Source of the DNA: CAXBID01 sp963815305
GTDB taxonomy: Bacteria > Bacteroidota > Bacteroidia > Flavobacteriales > Flavobacteriaceae
Direction: 5' to 3'
Length of the DNA stretch: 64,000 nt
NCBI GenBank assembly: GCA_963815305.1
Contig: CAWFFW010000001.1
Coordinates: forward strand, 2,666,001-2,730,000
Shown here one piece after another: positions 53,442 through 62,029 of the stretch (position 1 is its first letter; each line of letters begins with the position of its first letter). The notes under the pieces are model-generated. The model worked only from the letters and a program-made list of their open reading frames with translations. It made no database searches and had not been told where the DNA came from. The position numbers and the translations under genes are program-made.

Positions 53442-53468
53442 AAAAAAGCACCTAAATTAGGTGCTTAA
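53442..53468 (+). terminator. Terminator of the 52966 gene
   Basis: AAGCACCTA / TAGGTGCTT stem with a 3-nt loop just after the stop codon. The trailing T-tract is short, so it may be moderate in strength. Confidence 0.6.
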
Positions 53469-53477
53469 ATTATATAA

Positions 53478-53594
53478 AGGCTTCCTCATCGGAAGTATCA
53501 GACTAGCTGTTAAATGTGTGCCGTCTCTCATTAGGATAGGGCTTTTAACTTAAAGTCGAGAGAGGGAGTTGTTTTGACCGACGCTCCCTTTTTT
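53478..53594 (+). ncRNA. Candidate structured small RNA with terminator
   Basis: A non-coding stretch with a CTTCC-TCATC-GGAAG hairpin (53481-53495), a CTTTTAACTTAAAG inner stem, and an end hairpin GGGAG / CTCCC (53564-53588) followed by six T. The strand is fixed by the T-run. The TTAGGATAGGGCTT part resembles TTAGGTAGGGTTC in the other RNA-like unit at 55013-55027. Promoter not identified. Confidence 0.4.
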
Positions 53595-53605
53595 CATTTA
53601 CAAAT

Positions 53606-53818
53606 TTACAAAAGTTTTTGCAAATAGATTTTTTTGTCACTATTATTCTGATATTGAATAAATTTTGTATTCTTAAACTGCCTGTAATAATAGTCGTAAT
53701 TTCTACTGCTACTATCAAAATCATTTAACTTTTCTACAAACGATTTTAGATTTGTATCAAAAATTACAACCTTATTTTCTACAATAACAGTATAAAGGCT
53801 TTTTAAATCTCTTATCAT
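53606..53818 (-). CDS. Small protein of 70 residues, transposon passenger
   Basis: MIRDLKSLYTVIVENKVVIF and a Tyr/Asn-rich body (SSSRNYDYYYRQFKNTKFIQ). An exact minus-strand -7 box TATATTTG (53823-53830) lies 5 bp upstream of the ATG, so the message would be leaderless or nearly so. Unknown function. Confidence 0.5.
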   Translation of the reverse strand: MIRDLKSLYTVIVENKVVIFDTNLKSFVEKLNDFDSSSRNYDYYYRQFKNTKFIQYQNNSDKKIYLQKLL

Positions 53819-53922
53819 ATTACAAATATATAATAAACTACAAAATAATACGTAATTAATTGCATAAATATTTGTTATTGCAAATTAATACGTATATATT
53901 TGTATAAATAATTAAAGAAACC

Positions 53923-54855
53923 ATGAATTTTAAATCACTACCACAGCTTTTAGACTACTTCAAAGAAGAAAAAACTTGTATTGAATATTATGAGCAGATC
54001 CGTTGGGATAATAAGCCAGTATGTCCTCATTGTGGTAGTGAGAGAACATATAAGACTACTAGAGGTTATAAATGTGCTAATAACGAGTGTTACAAAAAAT
54101 TTACTGTTACAGTTGGCACAATATTTCATGGTTCTAAAATATCTTTAAGAATATGGTTTGCAGCTATCTTTTTAGCTACTACTCATAAAAAAGGTATTAG
54201 TTCAGTTCAATTAGGTTTAGATTTAGGAATTACACAGAAAACTGCATGGTTTGTTTTACATAGAATTAGAGAAATGCTAAAGGACAAAGCACCGCAAATG
54301 TTAGGAGAGAATAATATGGTAGAAGTTGACGAAACTTACATAGGTGGTAATAACAAAAATAGACATTACGGTAAAAAACGTTCGCAAAAGGATAACACTT
54401 TAACCAATAGCGGTGAAGTGTACCAACCTAAAAAAATGGTAGTTGGTATTATTGAGCGTAACGGTAAAGTAGCTTTAAAACATGTGCCAAGTGCTGATTT
54501 AAACAATATCGGCGCATTGATCACTAAACACGTGCCTAAAGGTTCTACAATCTATTCAGATGAAGCACCAGTTTATACGCATTTAAAAAAGTATTATACG
54601 CATGACAACGTTAAGCATTCATTAAATGTTTATGTTGAAAACGGTGTGCATACTAATACGATAGAGAACTTTTGGAGTGTTTTAAAACGTGGTTTATATG
54701 GTGTTTATCATCAAGTAAGCGCAAAACATTTAGAACGTTATTTAGATGAATATAGCGCACGTTTTAATACTAGAGACTTAACAAGTCAACAACGTTTTGA
54801 AAAGTTTTTAGTGGATAGTGAAAGCATGTTGAGTTATAAGAGGTTGACTAATTAA
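53923..54855 (+). CDS. IS1595-family (ISXO2-like) transposase
   Basis: 310 residues. N-terminal zinc ribbon (CPHCGSERTYKTTRGYKCAN with further Cys), HTH-like segment (HKKGISSVQLGLDLGITQKT), then the ISXO2 DDE-type domain with MVEVDETYIGG, GSTIYSDEAPVYTHLKKYY and NGVHTNTIENFWSVLKRGLY. Length and motifs are complete, so it is probably active. A TATATTTG -7 box precedes it. It is the only transposase within the TIR-bounded element. Confidence 0.94.
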   Translation: MNFKSLPQLLDYFKEEKTCIEYYEQIRWDNKPVCPHCGSERTYKTTRGYKCANNECYKKFTVTVGTIFHGSKISLRIWFAAIFLATTHKKGISSVQLGLDLGITQKTAWFVLHRIREMLKDKAPQMLGENNMVEVDETYIGGNNKNRHYGKKRSQKDNTLTNSGEVYQPKKMVVGIIERNGKVALKHVPSADLNNIGALITKHVPKGSTIYSDEAPVYTHLKKYYTHDNVKHSLNVYVENGVHTNTIENFWSVLKRGLYGVYHQVSAKHLERYLDEYSARFNTRDLTSQQRFEKFLVDSESMLSYKRLTN

Positions 54856-54982
54856 TATATAGACACTTCAAAAAACAAGTATTTTTTAACATAATCATTG
54901 AATTATTAACATAAAATGTATAATCTTTTGTTAATATCAATAATTTTTGTATTGCCATTTTGTTTAGTTGGCACAATAATTG

Positions 54983-55054
54983 TATTTTTGCATGTATAAC
55001 GCATCGCCTTATCGTTAGGTAGGGTTCGGCTGTCTCTCGAGACAGCCTTTTTTA
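54983..55054 (+). ncRNA. Short terminated transcript or leader before the NYN gene
   Basis: TTTTG around 54958-54962, a 20-bp spacer and TATTTTTG (54983-54990) form a -33/-7 promoter. About 60 nt later GGCTGTCT-CTCG-AGACAGCC (55028-55047) plus a T-run is a strong terminator, ending 10 bp before the NYN start at 55064. This could be an sRNA or an attenuator controlling the nuclease. Transcript 5' end would lie near 54996. Confidence 0.5.
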
Positions 55055-55063
55055 TTTATATTT

Positions 55064-55705
55064 ATGAGAACAATTTTTTATGTAGATGGATTTAACTTTT
55101 ACTATGGGCTAAAAAATCAAACTAGGTTAAATCCTGTTTGGAGATCTGGATATTGGATTGATTTTGTAGCTTTATTTAATCAGTTTCTAGGCAATGATGA
55201 TACTTTAGAAAAAGTTAAATATTTCACCGCATCACCTCTAAGTTCTGGAAAAAATTCAAGACAGAGTGCTTTATTTAAGGCAAATGATTTAATTAATGGT
55301 GACAGGTTCAAGATAATAAGAGGTAAATATATTGAGAAAGATATTTTATGTGCCAACTGTGGAACTCATTTTACAAAGCCAGAGGAAAAAAGAACTGATG
55401 TAAATATAGCGACTCATTTAATTGGTGATTGCGCTTTAGGAATAGTAGATAAGATTGTATTAGTTACAGCGGACAGTGATTTAGTCCCTCCCATAGAATT
55501 TATTAAAGCAAATTTTCCTCAAATTAAAATTAAAGTATATTTTCCTCCAACTAACTTTAGTAATGATTTGGCTCATGTTAATCCAAATAAACGTGTGGTA
55601 CTTTTAAAAGATAATTTGAAGAAGTTTCAAAATGCCCATATGGATAATACGGTATATAAATCTGATGGTTCAGATAGTGCTTTAATTCCTGCTAATTGGA
55701 TATAA
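55064..55705 (+). CDS. NYN-domain (PIN-like) nuclease
   Basis: 213 residues with the NYN/LabA-like acidic site: FYVDGFNFYYGL (Asp), EEKRTDVNIATHLIGD (Asp), and VLVTADSDLVPPIEF (Asp). A CANCG Cys pair sits in an insert near residue 95. Such proteins are predicted Mg-dependent RNases. Located in the right half of the transposon, after a promoter/terminator leader and before a 40-residue basic protein. Confidence 0.88.
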   Translation: MRTIFYVDGFNFYYGLKNQTRLNPVWRSGYWIDFVALFNQFLGNDDTLEKVKYFTASPLSSGKNSRQSALFKANDLINGDRFKIIRGKYIEKDILCANCGTHFTKPEEKRTDVNIATHLIGDCALGIVDKIVLVTADSDLVPPIEFIKANFPQIKIKVYFPPTNFSNDLAHVNPNKRVVLLKDNLKKFQNAHMDNTVYKSDGSDSALIPANWI

Positions 55706-55722
55706 TTTCATAAATTCATATT

Positions 55723-55845
55723 ATGAACAAAGAAAAAAATAAACCTAAAGAGCGTTCAAAAGAGTACGAAAAGAAACTCAAAATAAACACTTCTTTAGAC
55801 GACGTATTAAAGGCTTCCGTTCCTGAGCCAAAGAAAAAGGAATAG
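55723..55845 (+). CDS. Small charged protein of 40 residues next to NYN nuclease
   Basis: ATG-started frame MNKEKNKPKERSKEYEKKLK ... SLDDVLKASVPEPKKKE, 17 bp after the NYN stop on the same strand. I recall closely similar short proteins downstream of NYN genes in Bacteroidota, which suggests a functional pair, but I could not check this. Confidence 0.65.
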   Translation: MNKEKNKPKERSKEYEKKLKINTSLDDVLKASVPEPKKKE

Positions 55846-56047
55846 CACCGATTTTGGTCGTATGTTAAGACTATAATGTATTAACAAGTGCAACACGTTA
55901 TTTGAGATAAAACAACCTTTGATTTGAATTATTCGGCAAGATGCTCATTTTTGATACTCTGAATTAGCGGAATTTCAAAAATGGATTAAAGGACTTCACA
56001 CTCAAAAAAAATAGCCGTTCTAGGCTAGATTAAATCACTATTTTTAT
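55846..56047. other. Right-end non-coding part of the transposon
   Basis: About 200 bp between the 40-residue ORF and the right TIR. No start-to-stop frame of note, no strong hairpin. Confidence 0.4.
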
Positions 56048-56072
56048 TTGTCCCTCAATGTATATAGATGCC
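56048..56072 (-). repeat. Right terminal inverted repeat
   Basis: 25 bp, exact reverse complement of 51803-51827; reads TTGTCCCTCAATGTATATAG and on. Followed directly by the CAAATATA target duplication (56073-56080). Confidence 0.85.
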
Positions 56073-56080
56073 CAAATATA
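56073..56080. repeat. Target-site duplication, right copy
   Basis: CAAATATA, same as 51795-51802. Confidence 0.8.
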
Positions 56081-56095
56081 CAAAATATATCCATG

Positions 56096-56125
56096 TACAA
56101 ACGACTACAAACATTTACAAACGAT
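56096..56125. repeat. Three tandem 10-bp repeats upstream of ssb
   Basis: TACAAACGAC, TACAAACATT and TACAAACGAT in direct succession, about 110 bp before the ssb ATG. Possible protein-binding site; no known family assigned. Confidence 0.5.
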
Positions 56126-56232
56126 TTTAATTAAGTAATTACCGAATATAATTTTGTTGGCGTTACATCTTTGCAGTGTCGAAACATTAGAACTCGATAG
56201 TATTAACTGTTTAACGAATAAAATTTAAAATT

Positions 56233-56565
56233 ATGAACACACTTAGAAACAAAGTACAGTTGATTGGTAACTTAGGAAACGATCCAGAAATCATCAATCT
56301 TGAATCAGGTAAGACATTGGCAAAATTTAATATCGCTACCAACGAAAGCTACACAAATAATAAAGGTGAAAAAATTACAGATACGCAATGGCATAATGTG
56401 GTGGCTTGGGGCAAAACTGCTCAAATCATTGAAAAGTTTGTAACCAAAGGTAAAGAGGTAGCTATTGAAGGTAAATTAACATCAAGAAGTTACGATGATA
56501 AAGAGGGTAATAAACGATATATTACAGAGGTTGTTTGTAGTGAATTATTAATGTTAGGTAAATAA
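56233..56565 (+). CDS. ssb: Single-stranded DNA-binding protein lacking the acidic C-terminal tail
   Basis: 110 residues, essentially just the OB fold (VQLIGNLGNDPEIINLESGK, TQWHNVVAWGKTAQIIEKFV, KEVAIEGKLTSRSYDDKEGN). It ends SELLMLGK without the linker and acidic DDDxPF-type tail of canonical SSB, so it probably lacks the usual partner recruitment. Bacteroidota often carry such a short second SSB. A terminator follows. Confidence 0.92.
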   Translation: MNTLRNKVQLIGNLGNDPEIINLESGKTLAKFNIATNESYTNNKGEKITDTQWHNVVAWGKTAQIIEKFVTKGKEVAIEGKLTSRSYDDKEGNKRYITEVVCSELLMLGK

Positions 56566-56574
56566 AACATGACA

Positions 56575-56604
56575 AAAAAGGGTGATTTAAATATCACCCT
56601 TTTT
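56575..56604 (+). terminator. Terminator of ssb
   Basis: GGGTGAT / ATCACCC with a 6-nt loop, A-run before, T-run after. Confidence 0.8.
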
Positions 56605-56711
56605 AATTATATCGATAAAATACAATTTTTAAGTCCAAATATAATTTTCATCGTCAAAAAGTAAAATCTTGAAATTAATTATTTAAGTTGAAGGCGTTTA
56701 ATGCCCCAAAC

Positions 56712-59075
56712 ATGAAACAAGTTTTACTTTTAATCTTCCTTTTTAGCATAACTTCTTATGCGCAAAACCAAGTATACAATATTCAAAAAAGTAAAGGTAA
56801 CTTATATGAATATGCTGAGTTTGCTAATGCAGGACATTTAGATTTAAGTATTTCTGAAATTATTAAAAATAAAACGCTTAATTATAGAAGCTTAAAATCT
56901 GACAACTATAGCGTAGGTTTTACTTCTGATAATTATTGGGTACGATTTAAACTAAAAAATACTAATTCTAAACCTGAGACGTATTACTTAGAAACAGCAA
57001 GACCAATAACAGATGTTGCTGAATTATACCAAATTAGCAATATTGAAACCAAGCATTTTAAAAGTGGTGATAATATTCCATTCAAAAATAAACAAGTAAA
57101 GCACAGATCTACCATTTTTAAAATAACATTACCTCCAAATAAAATTCAACAGATATACATAAACTTAAAAAGTGATGGTGAAACTATAAATATCCCATTA
57201 AATCTGTATAACGAATCTTCGTTTTGGATGGTAAATTATAATCAGCAATTATTCTTAGGATTATTCTACGGATTATTATTTTTAGCGGGCATTATTTACC
57301 TCTTCTTTTATAGTAGTTTAAAAGAAAAAGCATTTCTTTATTATAGTGTATATGTATTTTCAATTTGTTTTATGCAAGCCGCTCTTGATGGTTTAATGCA
57401 TGAATATTTTTTCTCATCTGCCAGTTATCTTAATAGCAGACTCGTTCTTATTACTGCACTTTTTTCAAACTTCTTTTTACTAAAATATTGCGAGCATTTT
57501 TTACAAGTTAGTAAATATTCAAAAAAATATAAAAAACTGTATCATATTGCTTATTGTATTATAGGTGTTTTGTTCTCTTTGCTTTTTATAAATACTAAAA
57601 CCTTGGAAATAGCTTACCCAATAAGTAATTTAAATGGGCTATTTAGTTTAATACTTATTTTAACCACTATTTTCATGATGCGTTTTAAGGGTATAAAAAT
57701 TGATCCTTATTTTTCTTTTGGTATTCTGTTTTTAGTTATTGGCCTTTTAGGTTTTGTTATGAACAACCTAAGTTTGCTTCCAAACAATTTTTATACTTTG
57801 AATAGTGCAAAATTCGGGTCTGGTTTTGAGGTGATTTTTCTATCACTATCTATGACGAATTTAATTCGAAAATTACGAATTGATAAAGAAAAATCTCAAG
57901 AAGAAGCTTTAGCAAAATCTGAAGAAATAAGTGAGTTGAAAACTTATTTCATGTCTAACATGAGCCACGAACTCAGAACGCCAATTAATGCCATTATGGG
58001 AATTGCTGAAGATGAATTGGAAAAACAAAACAACAAGGAGGCTAACGAGGCTTTTGAAATTATAAAAAATGCATCACTTAGCTTATTAAGTAATGTAAAC
58101 GATATTATCGATTTTGAAAAAATTGAAAATAATAAACTAAGTTTAAGCTTCGAAGAATTTAATCCAGCTTTAAAGCTTAAACAAATAAGTGATAATTGGG
58201 ACGTTGAAGCTAAGAAAAAAGGACTTCATTATAAGCTAGATTTAGACAACAAAATTCCAGAAACTATTTTGGCTGATGGTAAAAGGTTTACTCAAATAAT
58301 AAATAATGTGTTGGCTAATGCTGTGAAATTTACTGAAAAAGGCAGTATTCATTTTAAAGTTTTATGCACTGATCAACCCAACGATATATGTCGTTTTTCC
58401 TTAATAATTACGGATACTGGTGTTGGTATGAATGAGCGTTCTAAAAACAATGTTTTTGATAGTTTTAATCAAATGCGTCTTAATCACAAAAGAACACATG
58501 GTGGCATAGGGCTAGGGCTTACTATTGTGAATCATATTGTGAATCTTTTCAACGGTGAAATAAAAATTGAAAGCAAATGTAATGAAGGGACAAGCGTTTA
58601 TATTGATTTAAATTTGAAGGTTGTTTCATCTGAAAAAAAGTCCATAAAGCACATGTTAAAAACTAATGATGACCCTATACATGTTTTAGTCGTTGAAGAC
58701 AATAAAATGAACCAACTTGTTTTATGTAAAATTTTAAAAACTAAAAATAATATTTCATATTCAATTGCTAATAACGGTCAAGAAGCCATTGATGCATTAC
58801 AAGTTAAAGCGTTTAATATCATTTTAATGGATTTACAAATGCCTATCATGGATGGTTACGAAGCTACTGAAATTATAAAAAGTGGCTCCCTAGGCGAGGT
58901 TATAGAAAACACACCTATAATTGCGGTAACTGCCGATGCTACAAACGAGACTAAGCAACGTGTATTAAACATGGGTATGATTGATTACATAACTAAACCC
59001 GTAAGCAAAAATTTACTACTTGAAAAAATATTCAATTATAGTAGCGCCAACAGCGATATTTTAAAAACTGGTTAA
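56712..59075 (+). CDS. 7TM-DISM hybrid sensor histidine kinase/response regulator
   Basis: 787 residues from ATG 56712, which starts a signal peptide (QVLLLIFLFSITSYAQ). A periplasmic 7TMR-DISMED2-type sensor domain (residues about 20-165) is followed by seven TM helices (about 180-380), a short coiled coil, HisKA with phospho-His (MSNMSHELRTPINAIMGIAE), HATPase (NNVLANAVKF, TDTGVGMNE, HGGIGLGLTIV) and a C-terminal REC domain (VLVVEDNKMNQLVL; phospho-Asp in IILMDLQMPIMDGYEA). No Hpt or output domain. An in-frame start at 56688 is less likely. Confidence 0.92.
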   Translation: MKQVLLLIFLFSITSYAQNQVYNIQKSKGNLYEYAEFANAGHLDLSISEIIKNKTLNYRSLKSDNYSVGFTSDNYWVRFKLKNTNSKPETYYLETARPITDVAELYQISNIETKHFKSGDNIPFKNKQVKHRSTIFKITLPPNKIQQIYINLKSDGETINIPLNLYNESSFWMVNYNQQLFLGLFYGLLFLAGIIYLFFYSSLKEKAFLYYSVYVFSICFMQAALDGLMHEYFFSSASYLNSRLVLITALFSNFFLLKYCEHFLQVSKYSKKYKKLYHIAYCIIGVLFSLLFINTKTLEIAYPISNLNGLFSLILILTTIFMMRFKGIKIDPYFSFGILFLVIGLLGFVMNNLSLLPNNFYTLNSAKFGSGFEVIFLSLSMTNLIRKLRIDKEKSQEEALAKSEEISELKTYFMSNMSHELRTPINAIMGIAEDELEKQNNKEANEAFEIIKNASLSLLSNVNDIIDFEKIENNKLSLSFEEFNPALKLKQISDNWDVEAKKKGLHYKLDLDNKIPETILADGKRFTQIINNVLANAVKFTEKGSIHFKVLCTDQPNDICRFSLIITDTGVGMNERSKNNVFDSFNQMRLNHKRTHGGIGLGLTIVNHIVNLFNGEIKIESKCNEGTSVYIDLNLKVVSSEKKSIKHMLKTNDDPIHVLVVEDNKMNQLVLCKILKTKNNISYSIANNGQEAIDALQVKAFNIILMDLQMPIMDGYEATEIIKSGSLGEVIENTPIIAVTADATNETKQRVLNMGMIDYITKPVSKNLLLEKIFNYSSANSDILKTG

Positions 59076-59286
59076 AACAATACCTGTAAATTACTTTACT
59101 TATTATTAAATAGCCATGTTTTGATAAGTAACATGCTAATTAAAAAAACTTAAGATTACTGCTTTATTTTTTAATTATTCTTAATGAGAATTAATCAATC
59201 TATCAATATCAATAAAACTTTGTTGTAAGTACGCTCCTTAGTTAAAGCTTTAGTATTTTTATATTTAATTTCACTAAAGCCAAATT

Positions 59287-61878
59287 ATGTCAGTAGAACC
59301 AAAGTTAACGAGATTTAATCAAACCGTGTTGTCAAAGTATCAAATATACAACAGTATATTTATGACATTACCCTTTGATGCTGTTACAAAAACAGGCGTT
59401 TTACTTCCGTTATTTCACGAAACTTGCAAAAAAGGATTCAAGCAAGGAGATAACCCAACTACGATTGTTGAGACCTTTTTTAAAAAATATCAAGGACGAA
59501 GAAATAAAGAAAGTCAGATAAATTTATTGTTTAGGTTTATTCAATATATTGAAAGACAAGTGGTTTTGTTTGACGCTATTGAAGACGCCGCATTTTCTAC
59601 AGTAAATAATATGGAAGGTGTGGGTACTTTAAGAAACCTAAAAGGTTCTGCCGTTTCAGAAGGAAATATAGAAGAGCTAAAAAACTATTTGGACGAATTT
59701 AAAGTTCGTATCGTTTTAACGGCACATCCTACGCAATTTTATCCTGGTTCTGTTTTAGGAATTATTACAGATTTAACCAAAGCCATAGAAGAAAATGATC
59801 TTTCTGAAATTAATAATTTATTTGGACAATTAGGTAAAACACCATTTTTTAAACACAAAAAACCAACACCTTATGATGAAGCCAAAAGCTTAATTTGGTA
59901 CTTAGATAATGTGTTTTATAAAACCTTTGGAGAAATTTATAACTATATCCAAACTAATATTTATGCTGATGGTAAAAAACATAATAATGTTATAAACGTT
60001 GGTTTTTGGCCAGGTGGAGATAGGGATGGAAATCCATTTGTAAAACCTAAAACCACTTTAAAAGTTGCCAATAAACTAAAACAATCCATCCTTAAAAAAT
60101 ATTATGAAGATCTTAAAGATTTAAGACGAAAATTGACATTTAGAGGTGTAGAAGAGCGCATTGTAAAACTTGAAACTATTATTTACAATTATAGTATAGA
60201 CTTAAATACGAAGAAAAAAATATCTGATAAGGAACTCATTTCAGAATTACTTAGTATTAGAAATCTTGTAGTTGAAGAGCATCAATCACTTTATGTAACA
60301 GAGTTAAATAACTTAATAAACCGAGTTCACCTTTTTGGTTACAGATTTGCAACATTAGATATAAGACAAGATAGTCGAATTCATCATACGGTTTTTACAA
60401 CAGTAATTAATCATTTAATAGCCAAAGGAAATTCTTCATTTCCAGGAAACTACCATGACTTATCCGAAAGCGAGCAAATTAATATATTATCTAAAGCCAA
60501 TGATGATATTGAAGACTTAGATGCTTTTGAAGATGAAATGGTTAGAAACACTTTAAAAACTATTGCGATCATTAAAAAAATTCAAAAAAGCAATGGCGAA
60601 CGCGGCGCTAATAGATATATTATAAGTAATAACCAAACAGCTCTTAACGTTATGCAGCTTTTTGCTATGCTTAAAATTGTTTCATTTAAAGATAAACTTA
60701 CTGTAGATGTTGCACCATTATTCGAAACCATTCCAGATTTAGAAAATGCTCCAGGAGTTATGGAACAATTGTACCAAAACCCAGAATATATGGCACATTT
60801 AAAATCTAGAGGAAGTAAACAAACTATTATGCTTGGTTTTTCTGACGGTACAAAAGATGGTGGGTATTTAATGGCAAATTGGGGTATATATAAAGCTAAA
60901 GAATTGCTAACAGAAATGTCCAGAAAATATGATATTACAGCTATATTTTTTGATGGCCGCGGCGGACCCCCTGCACGTGGTGGTGGTAAAACACATAACT
61001 TTTATTCTTCATTAGGACCAACTATTGAAGACAAAGAAGTACAAATAACAATTCAAGGACAAACCGTTAGTTCAAATTTCGGAACTCCAGATTCATCACA
61101 ATATAACCTAGAACAACTCATAAGTTCAGGCATTAAAAACAGAATTGATGGTGAGAAAAATAAACTGTCTGATAAGGACAGGTTGGTTATAACCGATCTT
61201 GCTGAAACCAGTTACGAAACTTATAAAGATTTTAAAAGCCACCCTATGTTCATTCCTTATTTAGAGCGTATGAGTACTTTAAAATATTATGCAAAAACAA
61301 ATATTGGTAGTCGTCCTTCAAAAAGAGGAACTTCAGATAAATTGGTGTTTTCTGACTTAAGAGCCATTCCTTTTGTAGGCTCTTGGAGCCAATTAAAACA
61401 AAATGTTCCTGGCTTTTATGGGGTTGGTACGGCATTAAAAAAATACGAGGATAAGGGTGAATTTGAAAAAGTAGAACAGTTATATAATAACTCCAAATTC
61501 TTTAAAACTTTACTAGAAAACAGTATGATGTCGTTAACCAAATCATTCTTTGATTTAACAAAATACATGGCGGAAGATGAAGAATTTGGTGAATTTTGGA
61601 ACATTATTTATACCGAATATCTTACCACTAAAAGATTGTTATTAAAACTTACAGGATACGAGGAGTTGATGGAAAACGAACCTTCAGGGAAAGCGTCCAT
61701 TGAAGTTAGAGAATCTATCGTTTTACCATTGCTTACCATACAACAGTATGCTTTAAAGAAAATTCAGGAACTTGAAAAATCTGGTGTTCCGACTGACGAC
61801 CCAGAAAAACTAATTTTTGAAAAAATTGTTACCCGTTCATTATTTGGTAATATTAATGCGAGTAGAAATTCGGCTTAG
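59287..61878 (+). CDS. ppc: Phosphoenolpyruvate carboxylase
   Basis: Carboxylates PEP to oxaloacetate to refill the TCA cycle. 863 residues with the first active-site motif RIVLTAHPTQFYPGS, WPGGDRDGNPFVKPKTT, and the second, MLGFSDGTKDGGYLMANWGI, plus FFDGRGGPPARGGGKTHNFY. The length is near the bacterial norm. Flavobacterial-type divergent PEPC. A terminator follows. Confidence 0.96.
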   Translation: MSVEPKLTRFNQTVLSKYQIYNSIFMTLPFDAVTKTGVLLPLFHETCKKGFKQGDNPTTIVETFFKKYQGRRNKESQINLLFRFIQYIERQVVLFDAIEDAAFSTVNNMEGVGTLRNLKGSAVSEGNIEELKNYLDEFKVRIVLTAHPTQFYPGSVLGIITDLTKAIEENDLSEINNLFGQLGKTPFFKHKKPTPYDEAKSLIWYLDNVFYKTFGEIYNYIQTNIYADGKKHNNVINVGFWPGGDRDGNPFVKPKTTLKVANKLKQSILKKYYEDLKDLRRKLTFRGVEERIVKLETIIYNYSIDLNTKKKISDKELISELLSIRNLVVEEHQSLYVTELNNLINRVHLFGYRFATLDIRQDSRIHHTVFTTVINHLIAKGNSSFPGNYHDLSESEQINILSKANDDIEDLDAFEDEMVRNTLKTIAIIKKIQKSNGERGANRYIISNNQTALNVMQLFAMLKIVSFKDKLTVDVAPLFETIPDLENAPGVMEQLYQNPEYMAHLKSRGSKQTIMLGFSDGTKDGGYLMANWGIYKAKELLTEMSRKYDITAIFFDGRGGPPARGGGKTHNFYSSLGPTIEDKEVQITIQGQTVSSNFGTPDSSQYNLEQLISSGIKNRIDGEKNKLSDKDRLVITDLAETSYETYKDFKSHPMFIPYLERMSTLKYYAKTNIGSRPSKRGTSDKLVFSDLRAIPFVGSWSQLKQNVPGFYGVGTALKKYEDKGEFEKVEQLYNNSKFFKTLLENSMMSLTKSFFDLTKYMAEDEEFGEFWNIIYTEYLTTKRLLLKLTGYEELMENEPSGKASIEVRESIVLPLLTIQQYALKKIQELEKSGVPTDDPEKLIFEKIVTRSLFGNINASRNSA

Positions 61879-61900
61879 AATTCTGAACGACATTAAAACT

Positions 61901-61935
61901 AAAAAAAGCATTCACAAATTGTGAATGCTTTTTTT
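61901..61935 (+). terminator. Terminator of ppc
   Basis: GCATTCAC / GTGAATGC with AAATT loop, A-run before and seven T after. Confidence 0.85.
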
Positions 61936-61965
61936 AGTATGCTTAAATTCCTCTTCTTTTTAAAA

Positions 61966-62001
61966 AAAAGGACGCCTTACGTTTAAGCAAGGCATCCTTT
62001 T
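61966..62001 (-). terminator. Terminator of amt
   Basis: AAAAGGATGCCTTGC pairs with GTAAGGCGTCCTTTT (with G-U pairs) on the minus strand, followed by a T-run, about 28 bp after the amt stop. Confidence 0.7.
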
Positions 62002-62029
62002 AACACTAACTAAACTAATTATTTATATT

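Larger units (their letters stand above)
51803..56072. mobile_element. IS1595-family transposon with passenger genes (4,270 bp)
   Basis: Bounded by 25-bp perfect inverted repeats (left 51803-51827, starting GGCATCTATATACATTGAGG; right 56048-56072) and an 8-bp target duplication CAAATATA. It contains one ISXO2/IS1595-type transposase (53923-54855) with passengers on both sides: small ORFs, a winged-helix-like protein, RNA-like units, a tmRNA-domain-like element, and a NYN nuclease with a small partner. Some IS1595-family members are known to carry passenger genes. Intact ends and transposase suggest recent activity. Confidence 0.85.

Noticed and set aside
53606..53818. GGGAG/CTCCC hairpin as terminator of this minus-strand gene
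   Set aside because: The T-run is on the plus strand; on the minus strand the hairpin is followed by C/T-mixed sequence, so it serves a plus-strand transcript.
51803..56072. CRISPR array or phage remnant in the accessory region
   Set aside because: No regularly spaced repeats with unique spacers and no phage structural genes; TIRs, target duplication and the transposase explain the region.
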